A stretch of DNA of 64,000 nucleotides from Cryptomeria japonica. Taxonomy: Eukaryota > Streptophyta > Pinopsida > Cupressales > Cupressaceae. The stretch's first letter is position 1. Each line of letters opens with the position of its first letter. A model generated the notes under the pieces. It saw only the letters and a program-made list of their open reading frames with translations. It was not told where the DNA came from and ran no database searches. Position numbers and translations under genes: made by a program. The stretch covers positions 574,007,241 through 574,071,240 of the forward strand of contig NC_081410.1 in assembly GCF_030272615.1 (NCBI RefSeq), given 5' to 3'. Of the stretch, positions 24,095-35,900 are shown in pieces.

Positions 24095-25663
24095 TGTTGG
24101 CATTATGTGAACCGGTATGAAGACATAATGATATTGTATGTTGTCATTGATGTCAATATGTGACATGATGTGAACCAGCACATGTGACATGTGAGAAGAG
24201 AGAACCGGTATATATATATGAACTGGTATATATGCCAAAGTGAAGCGGTATATTTGTTCAAGATGAACCGGCATGCTGTTATGGGAACCGGCACATGGAA
24301 GCATTGTATGACTACCGGTTGGTAGGTAGTTTCCACTTCAGGATTTCTGATTGGAATACCTCAAGCCTATGTAACTCAATCAGTGATCTTTGTGTGATGA
24401 GTTAGTAGTATAAAAGAGAATAGATCATGTTGCCATGTAAGCCTTGTGCATGTGAAGGATCTTGCATGAAGAAGACTATCCCTGTCTACCTTGGGAATGT
24501 GCGAAGTTTGTCAAACAGTGATAACGCGTGATGGGTTATCAACCGCCATGAAATTGGTGGATAATGGACGATGGAGAATATCTTGAGATCGATTCAAGAG
24601 TGTTGCATTTAATGCAGTATGATTCAACGGTCAGGATTGAACCATTTGAATTGCTTAAACCTAACAGGTTTAGGGTTTAGGGTTTTTGCTACCGACCTAT
24701 CTATTTCCTATAAGGTTGATGTTATGTCTCTTTCTAAGGTTGTTGGCAAAAGTTGTATGTATGTATCCAAGAAAAGTGATACGTAATTCTTGCCAGACCA
24801 AAGGAGAGAAGAGATACCTACAAAGTGAATGTGCAGAAGGTGGAGATGAGCCAAAATGGATCTACATTAGCATTGAGTGTTGTTACCAGATCATTGTAAT
24901 TCCTATTGATCTTTAACCACTTCAACAATTGTGAAATCCCTTAATAGGGTAGCCTTAACCAGATTGATACAAATCTCTTAACAGGGTAACTCAAAGTTAT
25001 TGAGTTCTGGCAAGCTATAGAGCTCTGAAGATCCTTTAGCTATTGAGTTCTTGAAATCCTCTAACAAGGTAACCCTAACTGGGTTTAACCCTTAACCGGG
25101 TATTATAGCCATCCCTTAACTGGGTGATCCCTAACAGGATCGGTTCTTAGCAAAACCTACTGTAATGTCTTTAACTAGATAAGGCTCCTAACAGAGCGGA
25201 CTTCTAAAGAGTTCAAAAAGTAGCTTGTGGGTATTCATCCCCACCATGGTTTTTCCCAGTTGGGTTTCCACGTGAAAAATATGTGTGTCGTGTGTGATGC
25301 TTTTATCTTGTGATGCTTTGTTATTACCTATTGAGCATATGATGGTTATGTGTTTTATGTCTATCTATAAAACATATTGAACTAACTATTGTGAAGATCT
25401 GATGATAGTTTACCTATTCATGCATGAGGGTGTAATGGTACTATAGTATTGAGCTAAGAGGAAAGCTTAGTGAGTAACCGGTTTATGATTGTTTTAGTTA
25501 TTCTGGGTCCTACCGATTGCACTCTGTTTTAACCAGAGTCACTGCTTGCCAGTCACTTGGAGTATTGGCTGACAAACCGGTTTTGGATAGTATTTTTCCT
25601 GTACTGATTCACCCCCCCCTCTCAGTACCGGTTTGGTACTATTCGTTCATCATTGAGTTATCA
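24095..25663 (+). repeat. 5' LTR of E7
   Basis: 1569-bp LTR. TATA box TATAAAAG at 24409-24416. Two plant telomere-like repeats (GGTTTAGGGTTTAGGG, 24667-24682). The CCATGGTTTTTCCC ... TGGGTTTCCACG motif at 25242-25273. CACCCCCCCCTCTCAGT at 25606-25627. AACCGGY motifs recur throughout. Confidence 0.94.
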
Positions 25664-25732
25664 ATTGGTATTAGAGCACTCTAGGTCCTCTATGTTGTAA
25701 GCTTAAACGCTTGAGGTAAAGATCCCATTCAA

Positions 25733-26824
25733 ATGATGAAGAGGGAAGGTCCAAAGTTTAACAGGGAAAATTTTGGTATATGGAAAGATAGGATGAAGAT
25801 ATTCATCAGAAGCATCGGTGCTCAACACTGGAGTTATGTTGAGAATGTCTATGTTGTCCCTACCGGTACTCTCACCGATGACCAAAAGAGAGAGATACAA
25901 GAAAATGGGCAAGTCATGGAAGCCCTTATTAGTAGTGTATCTAACATTGAGTTTATTGATGTTCAGGACAAGGTAAATCCCAAAGAGGTATGGGATGTTG
26001 TTGAAAATATCTATGGTGGTGATGAACATGTAAAATAGGCTAAGGAAGAAAGCCTAAGAGGGAAGTTTGAAGATATGTGGATGGTTGAAGGTCAGACCAT
26101 TCAGCAGTATGGAATAAGAATCAAAATAGTCGTTGGAGAAATCAAGAGTGCAAGTGGTAAAATAGAAGATTCTACTATGGTAAGCAAAGTCTTGAGATCC
26201 CTGTTGCTGCTCTATGCAATAAGGGTTGCTGCTATTCAGGAGCTGAGATCAATAGACAAGACTAAGGTATCCTTGGACTCCATCATAGCCAAGTTGACAG
26301 CCTATGAGCTAAATAGTTTTGATGGCAGTGTTCAAAATACTGAATCAGCATTTAAAGCTTCTGCTATACCATCCAGAAAAGGAATTGAAGCTAGCACTAG
26401 CGGTGAACCTAGAAAAAGTAGAGAAATGAATGATGAGGAGATTCTGATGGCATTTGAAGCTCTCCTTGCCAGAAAGATTCCTAAAGGAACCAGTAAATAC
26501 AAAGGTAAGCTACCTTTGAAATGCTTTTCTTGTAACCGGATAGGACATATTGCTATAAACTATCCAAATGGTGATAACAAGGACAAACCAGAAAGGTTAA
26601 GGAAATTCAAAGGAGGAAACCGGAGAAACTGTTTTGTAGCAGTTGATGAAGGTGTCACAGATGATGAATCAGAAGATGAAGAGAATGAAGACATTGTGTT
26701 TGTTGTTGTAAAGGAAGATGTGGTAGACAAGAAGGCTCTTGTCTCCCAGTTTGATAATTCCAATGAGTGTATCATTGACAGTGGTTGTTCTCACCATATG
26801 ACTGGTGACTGGAGCAAGTTTTAA
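25733..26824 (+). pseudogene. gag: E7 gag
   Basis: Copia capsid/nucleocapsid. Start ATG 25733 (MMKREGPKF), 70 nt after the LTR. UBN2-type gag: NFGIWKDRMKIFIRS, then EVWDVVENIYGGDEHVK, a TAG at 26036 (CAG lost), then QQYGIRIKIVVGEIK, MVSKVLRSLL and a zinc knuckle CFSCNRIGHIAINY, whose last Cys is Tyr (a G-to-A change). An acidic stretch (DDESEDEENEDI) precedes the protease in the same frame. Function: packaging of element RNA. Confidence 0.88.
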
Positions 26825-27118
26825 TCCTCAGAGGAGTATGATGGTGGTGTGGTTTGCTTTGGCAATGATGCACCATGCATGGTCAAAGGCAGAGGGTCCA
26901 TCTCTCTGAATGGAAAGAGTAGTGCTGACAATGTGTACTGGTTTGATGGTCTCAGACACAACTTTCTGAGTGTTGCCTAGCTGAATGGCAGTGGCCTCAC
27001 TTTGGAATTCAAGAATGGAGTTTTCAGAATCAAAGGAAAAGAGGGTGAATTGGTGGCCACCGGCATGTAGACCAAAGGTTACCTATTTCATCTGAACTCA
27101 AATATAAGCACATGTCAT
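26761..27118 (+). pseudogene. pol: E7 aspartic protease
   Basis: CIIDSGCSHHMTGDWSKF (26769-26823) is the copia protease active-site block, DSG intact. A TAA at 26822 (likely CAA lost) breaks the frame. After it EEYDGGVVCFGNDA, GSISLNGKSSADNVYWFDGL and HNFLSVAQ-like sequence continue, with TAGs near 26977 and 27067 where CAG is expected. Confidence 0.78.
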
Positions 27119-28213
27119 ATGGCTAAGTTTGATGATAGCTGGATATGGCATAGGACACTCTGTCATATAAACTTTGATAACATTGTGAAGGCTAGTAAGA
27201 TCAAGGTAGTTAGAGGGTTGTCAGTGCTAAGCAAACTGGATAATACCTTGTGTAGAGAGTGTCAATTGGGGAAAATGTCTTCCTCAACCTTTAAAAGTAA
27301 ATCTTTCACTGCTAACAACTTGCTTGATCTTGTGCATACTAATTTGTGTGGTCCTATGAAAACTAGAAGTGTGCAGGGTGATAGGTACTTCATGATTCTC
27401 ACTGATGACTACTCAAGAATGATGTGGGTTACATTCTTCAAAGACAAGTTTGAAGCCTTTATGAAATTCAAAGCTTTTAGAGCATTAGTGGAGAAGGAAA
27501 GCAATAAAACGATCAAATGTCTTAGAATTGATCAAGGAGGGGAATTCACTTCTGATGAATTCAACAAGTATTGTGAAGAATTTGGCATCAAGAGACAACT
27601 ATCTACCCCCCAGACTCCATAGCAAAATGGCCTAGCAGAGAGGAATAACCAGATTCTGGTTGAAGCAACTAGAACCATGTTGATTCACGGGAAGGTAGCT
27701 CACACCTTCTGGAGAGAAGCGGTGAGCACTGCAATCTACACAATGAACCGGGTACTCATCAAGAAAGGTAAGGACAAAACTCCTTATGAGTATTGGATCG
27801 ATAAGACACATGTGGTTAGCTACTTTAGGGTATTTGGTAGCAAATGTTACATCAAGAGGAGTGAACATCAGGGCAAATTTGAAGCTAAATATGATGAGGG
27901 AATATTCCTAGGATATTCCACCAAGAGTAAATCTCTCAAGTGCTACAACTATAGGACTCAGAGAATTATGGAAAGTATCAATGTAAGAGTTGATGAATCC
28001 TTTGAGAAAACTAAAGAAACCGACAGTGAGCAAGCTGTAAATGAACCAGTTGCAACCTTCTGGGAACTGGTTGTTGGTCAACCAAGTACCAGTAACAATG
28101 TTCCTAAACCAGTGAATGCTGATATTGATGAAGATGAGGATGAAGAGAAAAAGCAAGAAGAACCAGTCAAGACCATTCCTCGGTATGTCAAGCTGAATCA
28201 TGATCCTAAGTAG
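27119..28213 (+). pseudogene. pol: E7 integrase
   Basis: Zinc domain: WIWHRTLCHINFDNIVKAS ... CRECQLGKMS. Catalytic core: LVHTNLCGPM, where the first catalytic Asp is Asn (GAT to AAT); ILTDDYSRMMWVTFFKDK; Asp in LRIDQGGEFTS; Glu in NGLAERNNQ. A TAG at 27620 (CAG expected) splits it. The C-terminal part has YFRVFGSKCYIKRSEHQGKFEAKYDEGIFLGYS and ends at a TAG (28211). The Asn change alone should abolish strand transfer. Confidence 0.87.
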
Positions 28214-28339
28214 ATCATAGGAGATAAGGATGTAGGAATCCTTACAAGAAGAAAGATCAAAGAAAACTCATGTATGATCTCTGAAGTTGAGCCTAAATCA
28301 TTCAAAGAGGCTCATAAAGATGAAGACTAGATCAAGGCA

Positions 28340-29287
28340 ATGGAAGAGGAACTTGACCAGATAGAGAAAAATGGTACATGGTCCTTGGTACCCAGACCGG
28401 AGCATAAAAATGTCATTGGCACCAAATGGATGTTCAGAAACAAGCTAAATGAGGATGGCATAGTGATTAGGAATAAAGCCAGATTGGTGTGCAAAGGATA
28501 TGCTCAAGAAGAAGGAGAATACTATGGAGAAACCTTTGCTCCTATAGCCAGATTGGAAGGAGTTCGTATGCTTCTTGCATATGCAGCTTTTAAAGGATTC
28601 AATGTATATCAAATGGATGTAAACTCTACATTCCTAAATGGTGTACTTGAAGAGGAGGTGTATATAGAGCAACCAAATGGGTTTTCCCTATTTTAAGTCA
28701 GTGATATGGTGTGCAGGCTACATAAAGCCTTATATGGTCTAAAGCAGGCACCTAGAGCATGGTATGAATGTCTACATTCCCATCTTGTGATGATTGGATT
28801 TGAGAGAACAAGTGAAGATAGTAATATCTACTTGAGGTCTAAAGGAGATCAGATCCTAATTTGTGAGGTTTTTGTTGATGACATTATCTTTGGTGGAGAT
28901 GACAAGATGAGTCATGAGTTTGCTAATGAGATGAAGAAAGAGTTTGAGATGTCACTCATAGGGGAGATTAAGTTCTTCATTGGACTGCAGATCCAGCAAA
29001 TGAAAGATGGAATCTTTATCACTCAGTCCAAATATGTCAAAGAGGTGTTGAAGACCTTTGGCATGGAAGATAGCAAACCAGTTGGTACACCAATGGTGAC
29101 AGGTTGTAAATTATCAAAAGAGGATGATTCCACACTAGTTGATGAGAAAGAATACCGATCAATGATTGGTAAGTTGCATTATGTAGTGCATAGCAGACTG
29201 GATATTGCACATGCAATTGGCATTATTACAAGGTTCCAGAAAGAGAATCCCACTTGGTTGCAATCAAGAGGATTCTTAGGTATCTGA
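28340..29287 (+). pseudogene. pol: E7 reverse transcriptase
   Basis: Copia RT blocks in order: NGTWSLVPRPEHKNVIGTKWMF, ARLVCKGYAQ, YGETFAPIARLEGVRMLLAYA, VYQMDVNSTFLNG, VYIEQPNGF, stop TAA at 28694, then VCRLHKALYGLKQAPRAWYE, the catalytic FVDDIIFGG, IGEIKFFIGLQI and YRSMIGKLHYV. A TAG at 28328 (TGG expected) precedes the frame. A frameshift near 29255 moves reading to the next frame, where RNase H starts. Confidence 0.88.
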
Positions 29288-29817
29288 AGGGAACAATTGA
29301 CTATGGATTATGGTACCCATACAGCAATGATTTCATTCTAAAAGTATTCATAGATGTTGATTGGGCAGGTAATGTGGATGACCGGAAAAGCACAACCGGT
29401 GGTGCATTCTTTCTCGGTGGTAGACTGGTCTCATGGATGAGTAAAAAGTAGAGTTGTATCTCTCAGTCTATAGTGGAAGCAGAGTATGTTGCACCCTTCA
29501 TGAACTACACTCAGACAATCTAGATGAAGCATGTTTTAAATGGCTTCAAAATCCCTGTATCTGAACTTGTAAGTATATTATGTGATAACACAAGTGCTAT
29601 CAATATTTCAAAGAATCTGGTTTTACATTCTAGAACCAAGCATTTTGAGCTTAAGTATCATTTCTTGAGGGAAAAGGTTCAGAATAAAGAGATTACACTG
29701 GAACATGTTTCCAATAAGGAGCAGTTAGCAGACATATTCACCAAGCCTCTCCCAAAGACTAAATTTGTGCATTTAAGAGGTGAATTGGGGGTACTACCCC
29801 TTCAGGAGGTGAACTAA
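29254..29817 (+). pseudogene. pol: E7 RNase H
   Basis: Removes the RNA strand during cDNA synthesis. AIKRILRYLKGTIDYGLWY, then Asp in IDVDWAGNVDDRKSTTGGAFFLGG, a TAG at 29449 (CAG expected), Glu in VEAEYVAPF, a TAG at 29521 (TGG expected), Asp in ILCDNTSAINISKNLVLHSRTKHFELKYHF, and the terminal KEQLADIFTKPLPKTKF. The final stop is at 29815-29817, followed by three PPT-like tracts. Confidence 0.87.
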
Positions 29818-29884
29818 AAGTATTTGTTCCAGATCAGTCAAGTATTGCATAGTCAAATTTTTTGTTGATTGAGGTGTTGAAGGG

Positions 29885-30044
29885 TGCTACTCCTTAGGGG
29901 GAGCAACATAATGGAACAGGGATGCTTGTGCCTCCACTTTGGCATTGTTGTCGAAGGGGGAGAAGATGTGAAGTGGAGAGATATCTTTGTATATGAAGCG
30001 AAGAGATATCTTTGTATATTGCCATCAATGCCAAAGGGGGAGAT
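29885..30044 (+). other. E7 multiple polypurine tracts
   Basis: Three G-rich tracts precede the 3' LTR: CCTTAGGGGGAGCAA (about 29892), GTCGAAGGGGGAGAAG (about 29950) and CAAAGGGGGAGAT (30032-30044). The last primes plus-strand synthesis by position; the others are copies of the type described in Sireviruses. Confidence 0.7.
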
Positions 30045-31610
30045 TGTTGGCATTATGCGAACCGGTATGAAGACATAATGATATTGTATGTTATCATTGA
30101 TGTCAATATGTGACATGATGTGAACCAACACATGTGACATGTGAGAAGAGAGAACCGGCATATATATATGAACCAGTATATATGCCAAAGTGAAGGGGTA
30201 TATTTGTTCAAGATGAACCGGCATGCAGTTATGGGAACCGGCATATAGAAGCATTGTATGACTACCGGTTGGTAGGTAGTTTCCACTTCAAGATTGCCGA
30301 TTGGAGTACCTCAAGCCTATGTAACTCAATCGATTATCTTTATGTGATGAGTTAGTAGTATAACAGAGAACGGATTGTGTTACCACGTAAGCCCTATGCA
30401 TGTGAAGGATCTTGCATGAAAAACACTATCCCTATCTACCTTGGGAATGTGCAAAGTTTGTTAAACGGTGATAACGCGTGATGGGTTATTAGCCGCCATA
30501 AATCGGTGGATAATGGATGATGGAGAATGTCTTGAGATCAATTCAAGAGTGTTGCATTTAATGTAGTATGATTCAACGGTCAGGATTGAACCATTTGAAT
30601 TGCTTAACCAAATAGGTTTAGGGTTTAGGGTTTTTGCTACTGACCTGTCTATTTCCTATAAGGTCAATTTTGTGTCTCTTTCTAAGGTTGTTGGAAAAAT
30701 TTGTATGTATGCATCCAAGGAAAGTGATACGTAATTCTTGCCAGACCAAAGGAGAGAAGAGATACCTACAAAGTGAATGTACAGAAGGTGGAGATGAGCC
30801 AAAACGGATCTACATTAGCATTGAGTGTTGTTACCAGATCATTGTAATTCCTTTTGATCTTTAACCACTTCAACAGTTGTTAAATCCCTTAACAGGGTAG
30901 CCTTAACTGGCTTGATACAAATCCCTTAATAGGGTAACTCGAAGTTATTGAGTTATGGGAATCTATAGAGCTCTAGAGATCCTTTAGCTATTGAGTTCTT
31001 GAAATCCTCTAACAAGATAACCCTAACCGGGTTTAACCCTTAACCGGGTATTATAGCCATCCCTTAACTGGGTGATCCCTAGCAGGATCGGTTCTTAGCA
31101 GAACCTATTGTAATGTCTTTGACTGGACAAGGCTCCTAATAGAGCGGACTTCTAAAGAGTTCAAAAATCAGCATATGGGTATTCATCCCCACCGTGGTTT
31201 TTCCCAATTGGGTTTCCACGTGAAAAATATGTGTGTCGTGTGTGATGCTTTTATCTTGTGATGCTTTGTTATTACCTGTTGAGCATATGATGGTTCTGTG
31301 TTTTATGCTTGTCTATAAAACATATTGAACTAACTATTGTGAAGATCTGATGATAGTTTACCTGTTCATGCATGAGGGTGTAATGGTACTATAGTATTGA
31401 GCTAAGAGGAAAGCTTAGTGAGTAACTGGTTTATCATTGTTTTAGTTGTTCTGGGTCCTATTGGTTACACTCTGTTTTAACTAGAGTCACTGCTTGCTAG
31501 TCACTTGGAGTATTTGCTGACAAACTAGTTTTGGATAGTATTTTGCCTGTACTGATTCACCCCCCTTCTCAGTACCAATTTGGTACTATTCGTTCATCAT
31601 TGAGTTATCA
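30045..31610 (+). repeat. 3' LTR of E7
   Basis: 1566-bp copy of the 5' LTR. In the first 245 bp I count about ten differences, mostly transitions. The TATA box is damaged here (TATAACAG). The telomere-like repeat (30614-30636) and the conserved LTR motifs (31190-31222, 31554-31575) are kept. Confidence 0.94.
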
Positions 31611-31615
31611 AAATG

Positions 31616-32582
31616 ACCTTCGGAATTTTAGAAGCCGACTCTTCAATATTGATAGGAAAAGGGGAAAAGGGAGAAAACAAGCATTAAAATGAAAGGCGAT
31701 ACGCCATTGTTTTAGATATAACTCTATAGCACAGTAAATCACACATATATATGCATAATTCAAAGGCTAAACATTTTTTGTAAACTTATGTATTCACTTT
31801 TGACTCACAAAACAACATAATACATCCTAAATATAATTACGAGTTTTAGATGAAAGAGTTTCAAAATATTATTCATCTCAAAGAATTTATGTTTGGAATG
31901 ATAAAAGCTTAACACAGATGTAAAATCTTAGTCTGCTCATATTGACATAAAGCATAATGTAAAATGAAGAGTCTGCAAAAAGGTCAAAGAATTGGCACAT
32001 TCTATTAAACCAAACACAAGACAGATACTAAATTTTGACCAAAATAAAACTCTACCTTGTCTTTTATGATTGTGAACCCCCCTAACAATAAAAGGACCCC
32101 AAACATATAGCCCTATCAATAGGGTGATTCTCTCTAGGCACCAACCTCCACATGAAACTTTCTATTTTCCCTTGTAAAACAAACTCCACGATCTGTCATG
32201 ATGGTCCATAACCGCCATCGCCTGCAAAAAGGTCATAAAGAAGACATGGAGTTTTGTCTGTACCATTCTAAAACCTTTCCCTTTGCTGATGGGCTTCCCA
32301 AAATCACCTTTATTTGCCCAAAAGAAGATGCCCGGACAAGGTGCCACGTAGTGATCTCGAACTAATAATGAATGGGCCTAGGTTTTCATATGAAAGCTCA
32401 GGAGTGACACGTGCCAGCATGGTGGGACCCAACTACAAAAGGAAGAGGCCTCCTTAAAATGCCCCTGGGGAAAGAGTGCCAAGTGGTGAAGCTGAACAAG
32501 GCATTTACTTTTGAAAAATAGAGGGGACAATGAAAGGAAAAAGTAGAAGGGGTTCCATGGAAATGAGTAAGACTCATTAACA
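31616..32582 (-). repeat. E6 3' LTR, main piece
   Basis: 967 bp aligning with 46950-47919. Together with 24012-24094 it gives 1050 bp, against 1049 bp for the 5' LTR. It ends CATTAACA, and the minus-strand LTR therefore starts TGTTAATGAG. A TATA-like GGGCTATATGTTTGGGG lies on the minus strand near 32098-32115. Confidence 0.9.
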
Positions 32583-32989
32583 TTTCTTGGTAGCTTAATG
32601 AGGCTATTTTCTTACAAATTTATGAACCTCAGAAACTTTGATTCCACAAACAAGATCCTGAAAACAAAGGTTCGGAGCTGAGAAAGGGCTTTTTGCAAAT
32701 GAGCCCATTCCTCTACAAATGGATGAGTCTGAGTGCACAAGAATGTGAAAGCCTAATCTAATTAGAAAATTTCCCTAAAACGAAGATTTCCTAACAATCT
32801 GAAAGCCTGCTCCAAAGAGAAGGTGATTTGAGCTGAGGGATGAATAACATTTTCTACATATATGGAAGTAGGGGAATTCCCTAGCAATTACAGGAATCTT
32901 TGATCCTATTGTTACTGCTCTATAAGCTGCATAATTTTCTCCTCTATTGTTGTAGACCTATCTACAAATAAAGGAGATGGAATACCAAT
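32583..32989 (-). other. E6 region between extra ORF and 3' LTR
   Basis: 400 bp without a clear gene; the PPT should lie directly at 32583 on the minus strand, but only a weak purine stretch (ACCAAGAAA) is seen. The extra-ORF frame may extend into it, as broken frames occur on the minus strand. Confidence 0.4.
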
Positions 32990-35900
32990 CTACACAAAAT
33001 ATTTAAATTGCCTCTTGAGTTGGGAAGAAGTGGCTATCAACACACCCAAATAGTCTCTAGTGTGAGTAACTGCTCTATTACAACTTATAAATTCATAAGC
33101 TCTTTGAGATGAAACTCTTCGGTCTGCTAATCTAGCAACAACTAATAAATCATCTAATAAGGTACACATATTTTCAAGGAGAGACTCTGCTTCAAGTATA
33201 CTAGGTGTAATATTCTGCAAGGTTTTCTCAACTGCCACATCAACCTCCAAACTCAAATGTTGTGCATTTACTAAGAATTTCAAAGTTGTCCAGAGTGAAG
33301 TGATAGCATTTCTGATTTTCTCCCAATATGAAAAGTGCAATTGTTGAACAATGGGAAGTAAATCGGTCCCAGGGGTGGATTCTTCATTGGAAGTCTAGAG
33401 CAAACTGATCTAGGCATCTTTTGATGTTGCTTTGATAACCAGGATTTCAACTCTCACATCCAGGCTGTGCTTTTGCTATTGGAAATCATAAATGATTTCT
33501 TGAAAAGATCGCTTTGCATCTAAATTAGTTTCTTTCTCCTTTTCCAATGGCATTCAATCCTCATGGATTTCTTTGTTAAATTGTGACTTCTTGTAGATCA
33601 GATCTTGTTGTAGATGAACCTACCCAGTAGAAGAGATGAAGTATTCTTGGTGTACACTTGAAAGTTTGGTTGTTCGATCCCATAGCTGGTAATCCAAAAT
33701 CTTCTTGGCATGATTCTCTTCAACCAACATTACTTGATGTTTACTAAGCTCAGCCCGAAAAAAAATTTCTATCGCTTACGACCTAGGCAAGATCCTCTTG
33801 CAGGGTTGACATGTTGGTGAGAGTGCTTTTGAGCAAGGAAATCTCTTGGTACCGATTTTGAACATCATTGACTAAACTCTCCTTTTCCTTTCTAGCATCT
33901 CCAAGCTGAGCTATTAAGCCATCAAGTCACTCTTGTAGTTTAGTCTTTTCTTCTTGGTCTTGCTAGGAAAGATTGAGAGTCTTTTCTTGCAATTCCTTTG
34001 TTAACATAGAAATCTCCTTGGATAGCTTAGATATTTACAAATCTTTTTTTCCCTTAGTCCTAAAGAGGTCAAGGGTTGATTTAGTGTTTTTTAGCTCAAA
34101 TTCCCTCTTTTCCAGACAGTGGAAAGCCTTTAGGAAATCTATAGATACTATTTTTTACGCCTCCTCCACAAATTCCACTTTGTCCTAGGCCTGAGCCTAA
34201 CTTAGATTAATGCCTACCACATGAACAATGTATTCCTCAGGTCTCATCTGACCTTCTAGCTTGATTGTAGATGGAATTTTAGTAGTGATCGTGATAGACA
34301 TGTGGGATTCATCATAAATAGTTTTGAAAAGGGGATCAGTAGGCCTAAGATAATCCTTGTCCCTTCTCTTTTACGCACGCTTCACCGAGGCCATCTGAGT
34401 AGCATCTAATTGGTTGTTGAAAACAACCAAGGATGAGATGTATTGTACTACAATAGGATATCAGGAGGTAGGGTGAAAGGAATAGAGACCACCAAGGATC
34501 CAAACTAGGCTTGACCTGGAAGTTTAAGCATTGAGGGTGAAAAAGGAGGGATGTTGTGGAGAAGCATGGAGGGCATTGCCCTTGACTATGGAGTCTAAGT
34601 AGGTATAGCAAGGGAAGCTACATCCGTGAAGGCGGGGGAATTAATTGGGAGGAAAAATGGAGGAACTATCCTAGGAGATGTGAAGGATACACTTGCAATT
34701 GGAGCCAAGGAGTTTGAAAAGTGGTTGATTTAGTAATAGGGGCTTGCGAAGGAGGCAGTTGCATTGAATAAATAATATTGGCATGGGGGGCAACAAGAGT
34801 AGACACTAAATTCCAATTAAAGACTAAGAGGAGAGAAGAGAAGGAGTAAAACATACCTAAGCTTCCATCGTGATCGGGCAAGGGCCCGCTTGAGCTTGTA
34901 GAGTTGGAGATGCCTCCTAGGTATCGCTTGTCTTTTGCCTTTTCTCCAGCACTAGATTATTGGCTCTAGAATTTTATTGTGGAGTTTCTACATCTTGAGG
35001 ATTCCTCTTCGGTGCATGAGTATGAGGGTGGTGGAGTGTCAGGAATTCACCCTTGTGTCCAAGGACTATAGAAGTCTCTAATGCTATCTTCTTTCTTTTA
35101 GCCTCTCGAAGCCCCCAAATGGGTTGTTCTTCCTCCCCCTCTTCTTCAGTGTCAGTATGCATGATTCTAGATGTCATCGAAAGTATCGTCAAGGGGGTTG
35201 GCCTAGAACTTAGGGGAAAGGTATTTTATTTCTTGATGGAATGTCCAGAAGTCTGCAATTTTATCTTCCCTCCACCCACTCTACTCCAGCTTTCTCCTAA
35301 GGGATGCGTTTATCTTCTTGGCAAGGTTCATCACCCGGAAATATCATAGAAGGATAACCATCTGGGTCTCACCAAGTGAGACATAGTAATATGAGCGAGG
35401 TCAATATGGATTTCTGAAGTGTCTACTAATGGATTGCATCATTCTTCCCAGTAAGTACATGAAATGCGGTAACTCAGATCTTGCAATCCAGCAAGCAGTC
35501 GTCCAGATCGTAGTGCCATTCATCCAAAAAGATGACCAAGCCCAGGTGTGCTAATTTGGTGGTAAGAACAAAATCAATATTATTATTGTGCCTTGGCAGG
35601 GTGATGGTGCCTAAAGATTTTGGGATGTCATATAAAATGGTCTGATGCTTGCCCGACCCATATGCTTTGTCAGCAATGGAGAGTTGTCTAAATAGTTCTA
35701 AAGAAAGGAATCTATCTGAAGGGCAAGTGAGCAGCTATAATGGTTGCTCATCAAAACCATGAACTCTAATCAACTAAAAATTTGACCCCAGGAACCAGTC
35801 ACATGGGGTTTTTGATTTAGACATCCACTCCACCTATTTTTGGGAGAAGCGAGTGCAGGGCTTCTCTCGGCTCAAATCCTCTAGAATAGGGGTCAAGAAA

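Larger units (their letters stand above)
24095..31610 (+). mobile_element. E7: complete Ty1/copia retrotransposon
   Basis: 7516 bp with LTRs 24095-25663 and 30045-31610, both TGTTGGCATTATG ... GAGTTATCA. TSD AAATG at 24090-24094 and 31611-31615. Primer site TGGTATTAGAGC (25666-25677), gag, protease, integrase, RT, RNase H in copia order, then three PPT-like tracts, the last (CCAAAGGGGGAGAT, 30031-30044) against the LTR. About ten in-frame stops, nearly all CAG-to-TAG or TGG-to-TAG, plus a frameshift, make it inactive, but the domains are otherwise complete. Repeated PPTs are a feature described for Sireviruses; lineage not settled here. Confidence 0.95.

Noticed and set aside
24059-24336. Minus-strand frames repeated at 29853-30286
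   Set aside because: Antisense reading of the E7 LTR start in both copies.
24667-24687. Interstitial telomere or chromosome-end fusion
   Set aside because: Only two to three repeat units, and present in both LTRs of E7, so part of the element.
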